IMG/VR virus record: IMGVR_UViG_3300001749_000002
Location: 1-44,824 of that record
Strand: one strand, 5' to 3'
Length of the DNA stretch: 44,824 bases
DNA from: a virus
Positions 21,754 to 31,535 of the stretch are shown here, one piece after another. A model generated the notes under the pieces. That model worked only from the letters and a program-made list of their open reading frames with translations, ran no database searches and was not told where the DNA came from. A program made the position numbers and the translations under genes. The first letter of the stretch is position 1. Every line of letters starts with the position of its first letter.

Positions 21754-22931
21754 GCGGTAGTGCCAGGTGCAGGTACGGACCATGATGTCATGGCCTCCAA
21801 TTGTGCTTGGGATGCAATACCCTCATAAAGTATAACTGAATGCATGTGTGTATTTAGCCAATTAGCAGGACCAACTCCATTACCTAGACGTAAAAGAGTA
21901 GGTGGAGTATAGCCAGCAACGGTATCTAGGGACCCTGCGACTCCTCCAATTGCAGCCTGTGCATAATTTTCTTTGAAAGTCCATGCAACTCTTTGCCTAA
22001 CACCATAGCCAAGAGGGATATTGTAGGACGTGACCCCGGCATCCCCTCCCGACACCAACTCGATACCCATAACGCCATCGGCATTATAAACCATGAGTTG
22101 TTGGCGGCTGTCCCCACTCCCATCATCTAGTTGTATAACTCTACCAAAATTTCCACCAGCGTCTTGTGAAATAGCTGTAAAATCAACAACAACTGTAATA
22201 CCATCAACTAATTTTGTGGGATCAAGGGAGACAGCAGCTAAATCCGCCCCACGCGCAACTGTCGAACCTGCGGTGTCGATGTAAGATGATCCAGCTGCGC
22301 CCGCCTCCATTTGTGCGTTCGTCACGGTTCCTGAAACGGTGAGCGTTAATGTTCCGTCACTTGGCGTGAATGTCAGGCTAACACGGTTGTCATAGCCTGT
22401 GCCTGCGCCCGCCAAGGTGCCCGAATGCGCGCCGGAAAGGGTGACTGTGCCAGTGCCTTCAAAATGAAGTGTATATTCTTGTGCAGAAACAGTGACAGAC
22501 TGCGTGGAAAGTGTGTTGCTATTCAGTAGCAAGTTCGTCGCACTTGCCTCAAATAGCCCAGCCCGCGCACCACTTGAATAGTCAGCAACCCGCGACACTC
22601 CAGCCGCAGCCATGGCCAGATCACCAGCAGCGTCGATATAAGACCGCGAACCAAGGGAGGCGTTGTTGATAGTTAAGTTAGGAAACTTAAACGACGTATC
22701 CCCTAAAGAGAACCTACCATTAGCGAAGTCTAACGCAACGGCAACAGGCAATCCAGTATCAAATGGATCGACAAATCCGTTTTTCCAATTAACAAAATTA
22801 TCTGACAGAGACCCTGTAAAGAGCATGTCAGACAAGAGTGCCTGACGTTTATCCTGAATAGCACCTTCGAACCCTTCAGACTCTAGTATTTGGTCTTCGT
22901 AGTCTACAGTCTCATTAGGCCATAGTCTCAT
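21750..22931 (-). CDS. mosaic tail fibre or tail-associated protein with laminin-G-like end
   Basis: 393 residues. The phage-like N-terminus ([20 protein letters not shown]...) is followed at about residues 100-225 by a GC-richer module ([25 protein letters not shown]..., [28 protein letters not shown]) typical of Rhodobacteraceae prophage tail proteins. A C-terminal beta-sandwich of the concanavalin/laminin-G kind (about 240-380) follows. The last residues ([10 protein letters not shown]) are encoded in GC-rich DNA joined to the methyltransferase, so the native end may be replaced. Likely host-receptor or surface-glycan binding. Confidence 0.75.
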   Translation of the reverse strand: MRLWPNETVDYEDQILESEGFEGAIQDKRQALLSDMLFTGSLSDNFVNWKNGFVDPFDTGLPVAVALDFANGRFSLGDTSFKFPNLTINNASLGSRSYIDAAGDLAMAAAGVSRVADYSSGARAGLFEASATNLLLNSNTLSTQSVTVSAQEYTLHFEGTGTVTLSGAHSGTLAGAGTGYDNRVSLTFTPSDGTLTLTVSGTVTNAQMEAGAAGSSYIDTAGSTVARGADLAAVSLDPTKLVDGITVVVDFTAISQDAGGNFGRVIQLDDGSGDSRQQLMVYNADGVMGIELVSGGDAGVTSYNIPLGYGVRQRVAWTFKENYAQAAIGGVAGSLDTVAGYTPPTLLRLGNGVGPANWLNTHMHSVILYEGIASQAQLEAMTSWSVPAPGTTA

Positions 22932-23341
22932 TATTTATTTCCTTTCCTCACGAGTGAGGTTAACTTTCTACCAATCTCACTAGGACTGGGGAATAACCAA
23001 CCAAGGATTAAAAGAAGTATAACCCACGCTGGTACCTCATTGACAACTACAGTTTGAACCTCATCGGCTGCTACCTTAGTAGTCGTTTGTTCTTGCCTAA
23101 TCGTTCTAGCTTTAGGTCTTACTAACTTCTGCTCAGCATTGTTAGTTGTACCTATAGTCTGAGTGTTAGTCCTACCTATTTGAGTATTCGCAGCTACGTT
23201 AGGCCCACTACCCCCTAAAAGACTAGGAAGTACTTTTGAGCAACTTGTTATCAAGCTTAGACTTCCAATCAAGACCAAAGGCAAGACCACCGAACGTAAA
23301 CGTAGGCCACGCAAGAATTTCAACAATATCTGTCTCCCCAA
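22931..23341 (-). CDS. putative unimolecular spanin (lipoprotein with C-terminal membrane segment)
   Basis: 136 residues. A basic N-terminus and hydrophobic stretch end in a lipobox-like LITSC (Cys near residue 34). A periplasmic linker rich in Thr, Asn and Gln follows. Near the C-terminus is a membrane segment VPAWVILLLILGWLF (about 103-118). Outer-membrane lipid anchor plus inner-membrane span in one chain is the layout of u-spanins such as phage T1 gp11, which fuse the two membranes at lysis. It lies with holin-like genes and the endolysin, which supports this. Confidence 0.65.
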   Translation of the reverse strand: MGRQILLKFLRGLRLRSVVLPLVLIGSLSLITSCSKVLPSLLGGSGPNVAANTQIGRTNTQTIGTTNNAEQKLVRPKARTIRQEQTTTKVAADEVQTVVVNEVPAWVILLLILGWLFPSPSEIGRKLTSLVRKGNK

Positions 23342-23411
23342 CGTAGGCTAAATACCCTAAGAACATAAATAGGATTAAAGCTACCTCTCTTTTATAAGTC
23401 TTATTTTTCAT
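23223..23411 (-). CDS. holin-like small membrane protein
   Basis: 62 residues with two likely membrane segments (VALILFMFLGYLAYVG and ILAWPTFTFGGLAFGL) and a basic C-terminus. The 3' part overlaps the spanin gene in another frame and its start overlaps the gene at 23401. Two-span topology next to an endolysin gene suggests a class II-type holin, but no specific family is recognised. Confidence 0.55.
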   Translation of the reverse strand: MKNKTYKREVALILFMFLGYLAYVGETDIVEILAWPTFTFGGLAFGLDWKSKLDNKLLKSTS

Positions 23412-23727
23412 TTGATGTAGCCCTAAAGTCTCTCTCTAAGAGTCTCATACGTTCACTAAGGTTTTGCGCCCAAGTTTCTAGAGTCTGAATTCTGTTATCA
23501 ACTAGAATGTTGGCAGCCCTAGCATCAGACTCAGTATATAGTGTTTCTTTAAGTGTGACAATAGCTGAAGACATAACAGCCATATTAATACTCAATGTTT
23601 GAGTAGTCATTACATTCCAACCTAAGAGAGCAACGATAGCTGCCGTCATAGCTTTACTAATAGCACCGTCATCTTTAAACACTATAGTAACTCCAAGAAA
23701 GATGAAAACTACTGCATGTATGTGCAA
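23401..23727 (-). CDS. membrane protein with coiled coil, lysis-associated
   Basis: 108 residues. Two hydrophobic segments occupy the first 45 residues (HAVVFIFLGVTIVF and AMTAAIVALLGWNVM). The rest is a helix that could form a coiled coil (LVDNRIQTLETWAQNLSERMRLLERDF). It starts immediately after the endolysin gene. It may be a holin partner or an inner-membrane spanin component. Position is the main evidence. Confidence 0.6.
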   Translation of the reverse strand: MHIHAVVFIFLGVTIVFKDDGAISKAMTAAIVALLGWNVMTTQTLSINMAVMSSAIVTLKETLYTESDARAANILVDNRIQTLETWAQNLSERMRLLERDFRATSNEK

Positions 23728-24141
23728 TCATTTATGTAGCATAGGTCCTTTAGCCCAATCTGAGGGGTATGTCTCCCAGCTTAGTTGGAAGTGTGGACCG
23801 TCTTTAAAAGACTTCCAGTCTCCACCCCACTCAAGGTATACTTTAAGCTCCTTAGCTGCCTGCTTCATAGCATCAGACATATTATAGTAGTATTTCCAAT
23901 CCCAAGACACACCATCATTAATCCAAGGAGCAATGTCAACTGCATGTCCAGTCAGATGTCTAGAGTTCATCGTCTTAGAGGCACCCTTGCGTACTAGCTG
24001 TCTTTGCCTAGCTTTAGAGCGTATACCCTCTAGCACTGTGAAGTCTACCTCAGTTATTTCGATAGCTCTCTCGACTACTTTAATCAGGTCGGGGTGGACA
24101 CCTTCAAGCCTACCTAGGCTTCGAGTACCTAGCCTATACAT
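23728..24141 (-). CDS. endolysin, M15 family peptidase (VanY/L-Ala-D-Glu type)
   Basis: 137 residues. SRHLTGHAVDIAP (about 60-72) is the zinc-binding SxHxxGxAxD motif, and DGPHFQLSW near the C-terminus supplies the third zinc ligand, as in M15 peptidases such as phage T5 endolysin and VanY. It cleaves peptide stems of peptidoglycan. There is no signal peptide, so release depends on a holin. Neighbouring membrane proteins complete a lysis cassette between the internal virion proteins and the tail fibre. Confidence 0.9.
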   Translation of the reverse strand: MYRLGTRSLGRLEGVHPDLIKVVERAIEITEVDFTVLEGIRSKARQRQLVRKGASKTMNSRHLTGHAVDIAPWINDGVSWDWKYYYNMSDAMKQAAKELKVYLEWGGDWKSFKDGPHFQLSWETYPSDWAKGPMLHK

Positions 24142-24145
24142 TTTA

Positions 24146-26728
24146 TTATCCTTCCAGTGAGTTTAAGTAAGCTATTATTTCGTCCTTGCTTACATCCTGC
24201 AAGAGAGTTCTTATTTGGCTCTCCTTAGCTTGTACAGCACTCACAGATGCTCTACGACTCTCCTCAGACCCGGTAGATGCCTCTGAGACAGCCTGAGAGC
24301 CTCCCTGAGAGCCTCCAGAGGTACTCCGGGTACCCTTACCACCTAGAGCCTCTTTATTGGCCTCTACGGCGATATCCTGAAGGGTCTCAGTTTGACCTCT
24401 AGCCTTAGGACGTACAGTAGCTTCAGATGGTGCAGTCTGCATAGCACCTTTCTGCAAGGTGACCATGTCGGGTGCCTCAGAACCTTCGAAGACAGCGATA
24501 GCTGTATCTAGTTCAGGATCAGATACCTTCTTAAAACCTTCCCACTCTTTACGAAGATACATACGCTTCTCTTCGGCATTTTTGCCTTTAGAGATAGCCT
24601 TAGTAGCTAAGTGGTGGAAGATAGCATCCTGTACTTCAGAGGTAAATTTAATGTTGCCGGGAAGACCCATCTCTTTCTGAGACTGTCTCAGAGTATCCCC
24701 TACGATTTGATACCTACCCATAGGGGTAGCGACGTAGCCTAGCCTAGACTTCATATAAGAAGCATAAGGTCCTTTGCTAAATTGACTAAGCTCGTCAATA
24801 GTCATCTCAGATACTTTAAGACCAGCAAACTGTTCACCTTCTCTCTGGGATGAATCAAAGAGAGTATTGTAATCACCCTTACCCTCTCTCTTATCAATTA
24901 GACTGATAAGGGGTTTAGCAGATGCACTGAGAGTGTCGTTACCCGCCGAGCCTTTAACCTGAGTATCCTCTTCTCCGCCTTGAATATAGAAGCTGTCCAG
25001 TTTATCCTTAAACCCATTACGCACAGCCTCTAGGCGTTTAACAAGTTTACTTTGCTTATCTAGGCGAGAGACATCAGCTCTAATATTAGCATTAACTCCA
25101 TTGTGGAAGTTACCAAAATGGTAGGACCACTCACCTTTAGGTATTCTACGGCCTTTGTCAGCGTACATCTCAAGAAGGTTTCCACCGTAGTAGGAACCTG
25201 CAAGCCCTTCAAAGAACCTTGCAGAGTCCTCAGGAACGCCTCGATCAGTAAGATACTTACGTTCAAAAGACATAACCCCTTTCTCGTCTAGGTCGAAACC
25301 AGACTCAGTGACCATGAGCTTACGGGCCGTGAAAGAGACAGCGTAGAGGGCGTCAGTAGCCTCATACCCATTAGCAGCTAGTGTACGAGCCTTAGTAGGT
25401 TCAACAGATGCAATCTGGTCAATAGCTGCCATGTGAGAGCCATTAAAGACTTCATTCACACTCTTGATAGACATGAAGTCCTTACCGTCAGCAATGCCTT
25501 TAATAGCCGCCATAGACTTACTAAACATGTCTATGTACATAGCTCGGTTAGCGTCATCAGTCTTAAGATTAAGACGATCAGGATCGTTAATTACTTTAGT
25601 AATCTTTTTAGACGTATCCAACTTAGAAGGATTATCTAAGTCCTTAACACTCTCAGAAGCCTCAGGAGGAAGAGTAGTCTCAAGACCTTGATCGTCTTCA
25701 GACAGCATACCGTACACAGAGATGTTCTGGTTAGTGCCTAAGGTAGCTTTAACCATATCAGCAAACTCAGTTGTCTCCATGATGCCTAAGTCACGGATAG
25801 CTGCTGGGTCTTTAATCAAGATATTAAGTACTGCTGCCTTCTGAATGTCAGTGACACCAGACTTAGCGATACCAGTTGCAGCGTTAGACAAGATTTGAGC
25901 ATTAACGCCATCGACACCTGAGAGCTTCTCAAGGTAATCGAAGGTTTGATCCATGACATCAATCTGATCTTGGATAGGCTTCCATTGCTCCTGAGTAAGG
26001 TTACGAACAGATGCCTTAGCACCTACAAGGTTACCTTTCTCCATAAGCCAAGTAGCCTTAGCTTGCTTAATAGCTTCTAAGGGGATAATACCGCCATTTT
26101 CAGCAATAAACTTAAGAGATCCTAGATTTTTATCTCTAAAGTTCTGAACGTAACCAGAGAATGCAACCTTACGGCCACCTTCCCAATCCATAGCCGAGTT
26201 TTTAATGTCGGCCTTAAAGGCTTGGTCCTTAGCGATATTAGTGAAGGCGTACTGCTCCCTCTGTTCCATAGTGGCATCAGATGGAAGAACAGCGTAGGAA
26301 GCTTGAAGGCCCCCTATGTACTCAGGAGACTCTCTCAACTTGTTAGCCATAATCTCTTCTTGAGAGAGACCGGCATGAGCTGGGTCTTTTCCTGTGACTA
26401 GCTTAATAGTCTCTTGAACACCTCTGTCGCCTAGGTCACCGCCATCACGAGAGAAGTTAAGCATAACCCCTCGCTCAACCTTATCAGCTTCAGTGTTTTT
26501 ACCTTGTGCCCTAAGTTGATTAGCCTTGACCAAACCATTCTGTAGTCCAACTAAGCTTGCCTGTTCTCTAGCGTCTTTCTCACGAGAGTAGCTAGACGTT
26601 GAGTCTCCCTTAGGTTTAACACCAATCAGAGCATCAACGAAGTTTACAGCTGTACCTAGTCCAGACTGTTCAACTACTGGCGATTGACCAGAGATAGTTG
26701 AACCGAGAGATGGATTTAAAGTACCCAT
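24146..26728 (-). CDS. internal virion protein with peptidoglycan-hydrolase-like domain
   Basis: 860 residues in the place of T7 gp15/gp16. Most of it is helical and unrecognised. Residues about 600-710 (LISLIDKREGKGDYNTLF, then TPMGRYQIVGDTLRQSQKE and SEVQDAIFHHLA) have the E...GxYQi...Q pattern of phage lysozyme or lytic transglycosylases of the GH104 kind, with Glu near residue 615. Such enzymes are ejected to locally open the wall during DNA entry. The C-terminus is Ser/Gly/Glu-rich. It lies beside the 1434-residue internal protein. Confidence 0.78.
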   Translation of the reverse strand: MGTLNPSLGSTISGQSPVVEQSGLGTAVNFVDALIGVKPKGDSTSSYSREKDAREQASLVGLQNGLVKANQLRAQGKNTEADKVERGVMLNFSRDGGDLGDRGVQETIKLVTGKDPAHAGLSQEEIMANKLRESPEYIGGLQASYAVLPSDATMEQREQYAFTNIAKDQAFKADIKNSAMDWEGGRKVAFSGYVQNFRDKNLGSLKFIAENGGIIPLEAIKQAKATWLMEKGNLVGAKASVRNLTQEQWKPIQDQIDVMDQTFDYLEKLSGVDGVNAQILSNAATGIAKSGVTDIQKAAVLNILIKDPAAIRDLGIMETTEFADMVKATLGTNQNISVYGMLSEDDQGLETTLPPEASESVKDLDNPSKLDTSKKITKVINDPDRLNLKTDDANRAMYIDMFSKSMAAIKGIADGKDFMSIKSVNEVFNGSHMAAIDQIASVEPTKARTLAANGYEATDALYAVSFTARKLMVTESGFDLDEKGVMSFERKYLTDRGVPEDSARFFEGLAGSYYGGNLLEMYADKGRRIPKGEWSYHFGNFHNGVNANIRADVSRLDKQSKLVKRLEAVRNGFKDKLDSFYIQGGEEDTQVKGSAGNDTLSASAKPLISLIDKREGKGDYNTLFDSSQREGEQFAGLKVSEMTIDELSQFSKGPYASYMKSRLGYVATPMGRYQIVGDTLRQSQKEMGLPGNIKFTSEVQDAIFHHLATKAISKGKNAEEKRMYLRKEWEGFKKVSDPELDTAIAVFEGSEAPDMVTLQKGAMQTAPSEATVRPKARGQTETLQDIAVEANKEALGGKGTRSTSGGSQGGSQAVSEASTGSEESRRASVSAVQAKESQIRTLLQDVSKDEIIAYLNSLEG

Positions 26729-26730
26729 AT

Positions 26731-29700
26731 TTATTCCTTAATCTTATAGCTCTCAACGACCTCAGCACCGTATCGGTTCTGTTTTCGCATGTACTCAATA
26801 GCCATCAGTACGCTATCCAAGTCAGAGTCTTGTTTCAATGCCCTACGTAGTCTAATCTGGTCAGATGGGCTAAAGCCTGATACTTCAATTTGAGCGCTAA
26901 GCTCTTTAATGAGTTGAGTACCACCATCTACGTCACCACTGTTGACCATACTAATAGCTACTTGATAACGTTTCGTAATGTCCTTAGCAAAGTCACCTAC
27001 TTCTTTAGACTCTCTAAACAACCTACGTTTACGTTCGTAGAAGTCAGCAACCTTAAAGTTAGTAACACCTAAACCTACTAAGATAGCTTCAGTGTCTGAG
27101 AAGTCAGCGTCAAGAGTAGTTCCAGTCTTAGACCGATAGACGCCGTTGTTCATAATGCCAATAGCCTTTACTACATTATCAACACCTGAGGGAGTACGTA
27201 AGGCTCTTTTTACATCTTCCATACTGGACTGTTCGTAGCCGTTTAGAAGGTTACCTACAGCACTGAATAGTGCTGCCCCTCCTCCTCCTATAATCTCAGC
27301 AGAAGGACCACCGATAACTTTAAGGGCATTGTCATCTTGGAACTTACGGGCTAAGTCTAAGATACCAGCGAGAGGGGAGATGCGAGTACCGATAGCTGTA
27401 CGAACGTCACTATCTGTAATGTCTGAGAAGGCCCAAGACAGAGCACCGTCTAGCACGCCGTACTTAAGAGTTACATTGCCGATACCAGTAGGATCAACGC
27501 CGAGCTGTTCAGACAGAGAGTCTACCGCAGCAGCCAAACCGAACCCCGCGAAGCCGCCAGACACCGTAAAGTACAAACCCAGTCTAATGCGTTCAGCTTT
27601 AGTCATGCCCCTACCTACGAACAGAGTCTCCATAGACCTAAGCATGTAGGACATCCACTGAGAAGGTACCCGTAAGAGACCTTGCTGCCAAGCTGCACGT
27701 CCGTTAGTGGTCATGTTAAAAGAAAGGTTCTGGTCTCTTGTCGTAATCCATGTACGTGCATCATCAGATAGCACAGACGAGTTAGGGAACTTTCTCCTGT
27801 ATTCAAGAATAGCTGTAGTCATCGAGGTGACACGAGAAAGTCTTTCACCAGCCGTGAACGGAACCTTCCCAATCTCATCAGCCTTAGCTGCAACCTTAGA
27901 TGTTTGGTACAGAGTCTTACGGAGAGTGGAGGGCATGAAGGAAGTACCTTCGTAACCGGAGTTACCCCACGCAGCGCCCGTGCCACTCTGAATTGCATCA
28001 TTCTCAACAATGTCTCTGCCTGAGGTTCTGATGTATGTGAGCATATCTTTTACAAAAGACTCGTCCTCATTCATCACTTTAGCCAATCTACGTACAGCTT
28101 CATCCCCGCCATCGTACAAGACAGCTCTAATTGGGATAGCAGACATAGCGGCTTTAAGGCCAGCCTTAGGGCTAATTGCTATAACAGCGAAAGCGTGGGA
28201 AGCCTGCAAGAAGAACTGGAAAGTATTCATAAACCCAAAAGCTGAGGTAAAACCAAGTTTAAGAAGAGCGTTAGATGGATCACCTAAAGAAGTCTTCTTA
28301 CCTGTCTTATCCATAACCCATTCAGAAAGGTCTTCACCGAAGTTTTGCATAGCCTTAGAGGACGGAGAACTGTAAGCACCTCTACGTTCAATAATGGCCT
28401 TAAGTTCAGCCATACGCTTAGCGTCAGCCCCTTTAGCCGTAGTATCCCTAAAGAGTTGGTCTAACCCAGCACCAGAAGGAAGCTCGTCGGTTCTAAGGGC
28501 TTTCTTAAGCCAAGACACCTTAGCATTATAGGTGTAGTTGTGGAAGGAGTACTCAGAGGCTGCACTAGACATTTGGTCGATAACAGCTTTAACTGGATTG
28601 TAGTTAAAGGTCTCGTTACCTCCATACTCCATGAGCACTTGGTCACTACGTTTATTAGAAGCTTGGATATACTCATCCATCTTCATACCGTTAAACAGGT
28701 CTTCTCTAGACTCAACAATGTCGTCTCTCTTTTTGTAGGAGACATCAAAGTCATCAAACTTCCAACCCTTCTTAGCTGATAGAGCTACAAGGTCCGCAGT
28801 GTTCTCAAGAGAAGGATTCCAATCATTGTTACGTTTAATGACATCATCGAGTTCATCCGTAAGCTCCTCTACCTTCTTACCTGAAGCCTTAATAGCTCTA
28901 CGAATTTCTTCAATCTGCTTAGACGCTCTAATAGCTTGATTACGGCTGAACGTAGTAAGCATAGCCCTAGGTGCCTCAGGATCACCTAAAGTAACAAAGT
29001 AGTTAGCATCAGGGTTGGTTCTACGGCCACCAGCATTGTACCCTAAGACATCATGGTACTCGATATTACGTACATTAGAAGGTTGAGCTACATACTCAAT
29101 ACCGTTGTCTAATGGACGATCAAGTTTCCAAATGGCTACGTCATCAGCTAGATCAGACTTAGTAATAGCACTGCCAGTGGCAATGTTAAACAAAGCTTCC
29201 TTAGGGTTGATAGGCCCTTTGAAGACTTTAGCAGGAGTCGCTACACCACCACCTACATCAATAGTCTTGTATCCTTTAGTGACATAGTTTCTAGCTGCTT
29301 TATGAGCACTGAGGATATACGCAGCATCATTCAAGGTTTGAAGGGCGTAGTACCCATCAATGTCCTTTTGGGAAGGTTTACTACCCTTAGGATGATATTG
29401 TCTAAACTTCTCGATAAATTCAGACTCAGAGTAGAATGGACGCAGGTAAGCATCCCCACCGTCTCTGAGGTCTTTAACAACTGCACCGATAGCTAGTTTA
29501 GAGTCAAACGAAAGAGATCGTACTTGCTTAAGGTATGGAGCAACTGCTGTGCGAATAGCACCTACACCTGCTTCACCCATGTACGCAAGAGAGTTAAGTT
29601 TCTCTACGTCATTAGTGGCTGCTGAAGCTAAGTACTTAGATAGGGTACGTCCTATAAAGCCTAATGGGTTCTCAGAGGTAATACGTTCAGCGGAACGGGT

Positions 29701-31035
29701 AAGGTCAATAGTTTCTCTCACCTCGATGTAGTAGCCTTTAGCTACATCATCAGGGTCAACTTGAACAACCTTAGACGCTAAACCTCTATCCATAAGACTA
29801 GTTTGAAACTTTTTGGCAGCCGCTTCACTCTTGAATGGAGCGGAAGAATGCATCTTACCAAGTTTAATGACAATCTGTTTACGGCCTAATCCAACATCAA
29901 CGATGTCTTCATCAGCAATAGGACGTGCTTCTATCTTACGAAGGTTTGAAACAATCTCTTTAGCTTTTTTGTCTACCTCTTCTTTCGTGGCCATACGGCC
30001 AAAGGTACCAACATCAGTCAGATACTGAACCTTTTTGATAATCTCGTTCTCTTCGGCAATCTTAGCTACGTCATTATAGGTAGGTTTAACAGAAGAAGGG
30101 TTAGAAGAAGGGTCTAGTTGTCTAGGGCCAGATTCAACTTGGATAACAGGCTCATTACGGAGAACAGTACCTTCGAGAGACTCAACAGCCTTAGCAGCTT
30201 GTTTAGGTCCTGTAGCGTTGCCAGCTCTTGTAATAGCTGAGGTGCTCTTAAGACCAAGCCTACTGGCGCCACGAACAACAGGGGCTATCTCAGCGACAGC
30301 TAGAACTTGGTTAAGGAAAGCATGAGGGTCAAACCCAGCGTTCTCAGCCTCAAACAAGGCGTCTTGAAGAGCGTAGAAGTTTTCACCAGTAAAAAATCCT
30401 TCAGACGCTAGCTCATCAGCATAAACCTGAAACCATTCTTTGAACTCAGTGCTGTTCATGCTTGCAGCAGCAGTTGCAATCTCTCTACCTTTACGTTCAG
30501 AACGTTTAGTAAGGTCTTCAAAGATACCGATAGTCATTCCGCGCAGAACGTATCTGTCGGTCCAATCCCAAATCTTACCAGCGCTAGACGTGGAAGTATT
30601 TTTAAATTTTTCCTCTAGTATCTCTGAGGCTAATTGCTGGTTAGCGACTAGGCGAACCATAGCAGGGCTATAAGAGCCATCAGAAATAGTAAGAGCACTT
30701 TCAAGGATAAAATCGTCACTTTGTTTAAACTCCCCTTCTTTCTCAAGAGACTCCCTAATCTTATTGGCTGCATCCACAGGGTCTTCTTGAGTGTTGACTG
30801 TACTTTGGATAAGCTGAGTAGTAGGACTCCCTATGGCTTCCTTAGACTTAAGGATGGAGGTTTCAGCGTCATCAACAGTTTGCTCAGGATCAGTGCCCGC
30901 TGCAATACGTTGGTCAATGGCCCTAGTCTTAATGCGAAATGGAGAATCAGAACGAATGTCTTCAGTTACCCCATCGAGAGGAGTAGTGATTAGAACATCG
31001 TCTAACGCCATATTTGTTTTAGGTGTATATTCCAT
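26731..31035 (-). CDS. large internal virion (DNA-ejection) protein, T7 gp16-like position
   Basis: 1434 residues, the largest gene, and helical throughout. Hydrophobic stretches near residues 925-950 (FGFMNTFQFFLQASHAFAVIAI) and 1155-1175 (YFTVSGGFAGFGLAAAVDSL) could insert into the host membrane. Long size, position after the gp14-like protein and before a murein hydrolase indicate a core protein that is ejected to form the trans-envelope channel. No peptidase or glycosidase motif was recognised in it. Confidence 0.75.
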   Translation of the reverse strand: MEYTPKTNMALDDVLITTPLDGVTEDIRSDSPFRIKTRAIDQRIAAGTDPEQTVDDAETSILKSKEAIGSPTTQLIQSTVNTQEDPVDAANKIRESLEKEGEFKQSDDFILESALTISDGSYSPAMVRLVANQQLASEILEEKFKNTSTSSAGKIWDWTDRYVLRGMTIGIFEDLTKRSERKGREIATAAASMNSTEFKEWFQVYADELASEGFFTGENFYALQDALFEAENAGFDPHAFLNQVLAVAEIAPVVRGASRLGLKSTSAITRAGNATGPKQAAKAVESLEGTVLRNEPVIQVESGPRQLDPSSNPSSVKPTYNDVAKIAEENEIIKKVQYLTDVGTFGRMATKEEVDKKAKEIVSNLRKIEARPIADEDIVDVGLGRKQIVIKLGKMHSSAPFKSEAAAKKFQTSLMDRGLASKVVQVDPDDVAKGYYIEVRETIDLTRSAERITSENPLGFIGRTLSKYLASAATNDVEKLNSLAYMGEAGVGAIRTAVAPYLKQVRSLSFDSKLAIGAVVKDLRDGGDAYLRPFYSESEFIEKFRQYHPKGSKPSQKDIDGYYALQTLNDAAYILSAHKAARNYVTKGYKTIDVGGGVATPAKVFKGPINPKEALFNIATGSAITKSDLADDVAIWKLDRPLDNGIEYVAQPSNVRNIEYHDVLGYNAGGRRTNPDANYFVTLGDPEAPRAMLTTFSRNQAIRASKQIEEIRRAIKASGKKVEELTDELDDVIKRNNDWNPSLENTADLVALSAKKGWKFDDFDVSYKKRDDIVESREDLFNGMKMDEYIQASNKRSDQVLMEYGGNETFNYNPVKAVIDQMSSAASEYSFHNYTYNAKVSWLKKALRTDELPSGAGLDQLFRDTTAKGADAKRMAELKAIIERRGAYSSPSSKAMQNFGEDLSEWVMDKTGKKTSLGDPSNALLKLGFTSAFGFMNTFQFFLQASHAFAVIAISPKAGLKAAMSAIPIRAVLYDGGDEAVRRLAKVMNEDESFVKDMLTYIRTSGRDIVENDAIQSGTGAAWGNSGYEGTSFMPSTLRKTLYQTSKVAAKADEIGKVPFTAGERLSRVTSMTTAILEYRRKFPNSSVLSDDARTWITTRDQNLSFNMTTNGRAAWQQGLLRVPSQWMSYMLRSMETLFVGRGMTKAERIRLGLYFTVSGGFAGFGLAAAVDSLSEQLGVDPTGIGNVTLKYGVLDGALSWAFSDITDSDVRTAIGTRISPLAGILDLARKFQDDNALKVIGGPSAEIIGGGGAALFSAVGNLLNGYEQSSMEDVKRALRTPSGVDNVVKAIGIMNNGVYRSKTGTTLDADFSDTEAILVGLGVTNFKVADFYERKRRLFRESKEVGDFAKDITKRYQVAISMVNSGDVDGGTQLIKELSAQIEVSGFSPSDQIRLRRALKQDSDLDSVLMAIEYMRKQNRYGAEVVESYKIKE

Positions 31036-31535
31036 TAATTAGGCATATATTTAGGGGTTCTAGTAGAACCGCTACCGCCAGAGCCGAAGGCACTAAAGCC
31101 ACCAGCTTGACCGAACAATGTTCCACCTAGACCAGCAACAGCATTCCAAGTATTAGCACTTTGAGTAGCACTAGAGATAACACCACTAAGACCTGTCATC
31201 TGAGATGCAAAGCCTTGTGCCCCACCTAGTTGTGACTGCAAGGAAGAGACACCACCTGAGAACCCGCTAGACTCCAGAGAGCCAGCAGACTGGGCTGTAG
31301 CGGACATCTGAGCACGTCTGATCTGCATCTCACGGATAGCTGACCTACGTTGTCTACGGTCGTCTAAGAGCTGCTGCTGACGTTGAGTCTTAGCTGCTTT
31401 CTTTTGAGCTTGCTGAGACTTAATGGTGCCTAGCCCAGCAAGGCCAAGACCGATACCAGCGGCAACACCAGTGCCTGTGGCTGCAACTCCTGTAGCCGCA
31501 GTTAGACCAGCAGCAAGTGCTGTAAAGACTGCCAT
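31035..31535 (-). CDS. internal virion protein, T7 gp14-like
   Basis: 166 residues. The N-terminal third is Ala/Gly-rich and hydrophobic (AVFTALAAGLTAATGVAATG). A Gln/Arg/Lys-rich helix follows (SQQAQKKAAKTQRQQQLLDDRRQRRSA) and the C-terminus is Gly/Ser/Phe-rich. This is the pattern of T7 gp14-type proteins that form the outer-membrane part of the ejection channel. It abuts the 1434-residue gene and is next to a GNAT gene. Confidence 0.7.
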   Translation of the reverse strand: MAVFTALAAGLTAATGVAATGTGVAAGIGLGLAGLGTIKSQQAQKKAAKTQRQQQLLDDRRQRRSAIREMQIRRAQMSATAQSAGSLESSGFSGGVSSLQSQLGGAQGFASQMTGLSGVISSATQSANTWNAVAGLGGTLFGQAGGFSAFGSGGSGSTRTPKYMPN

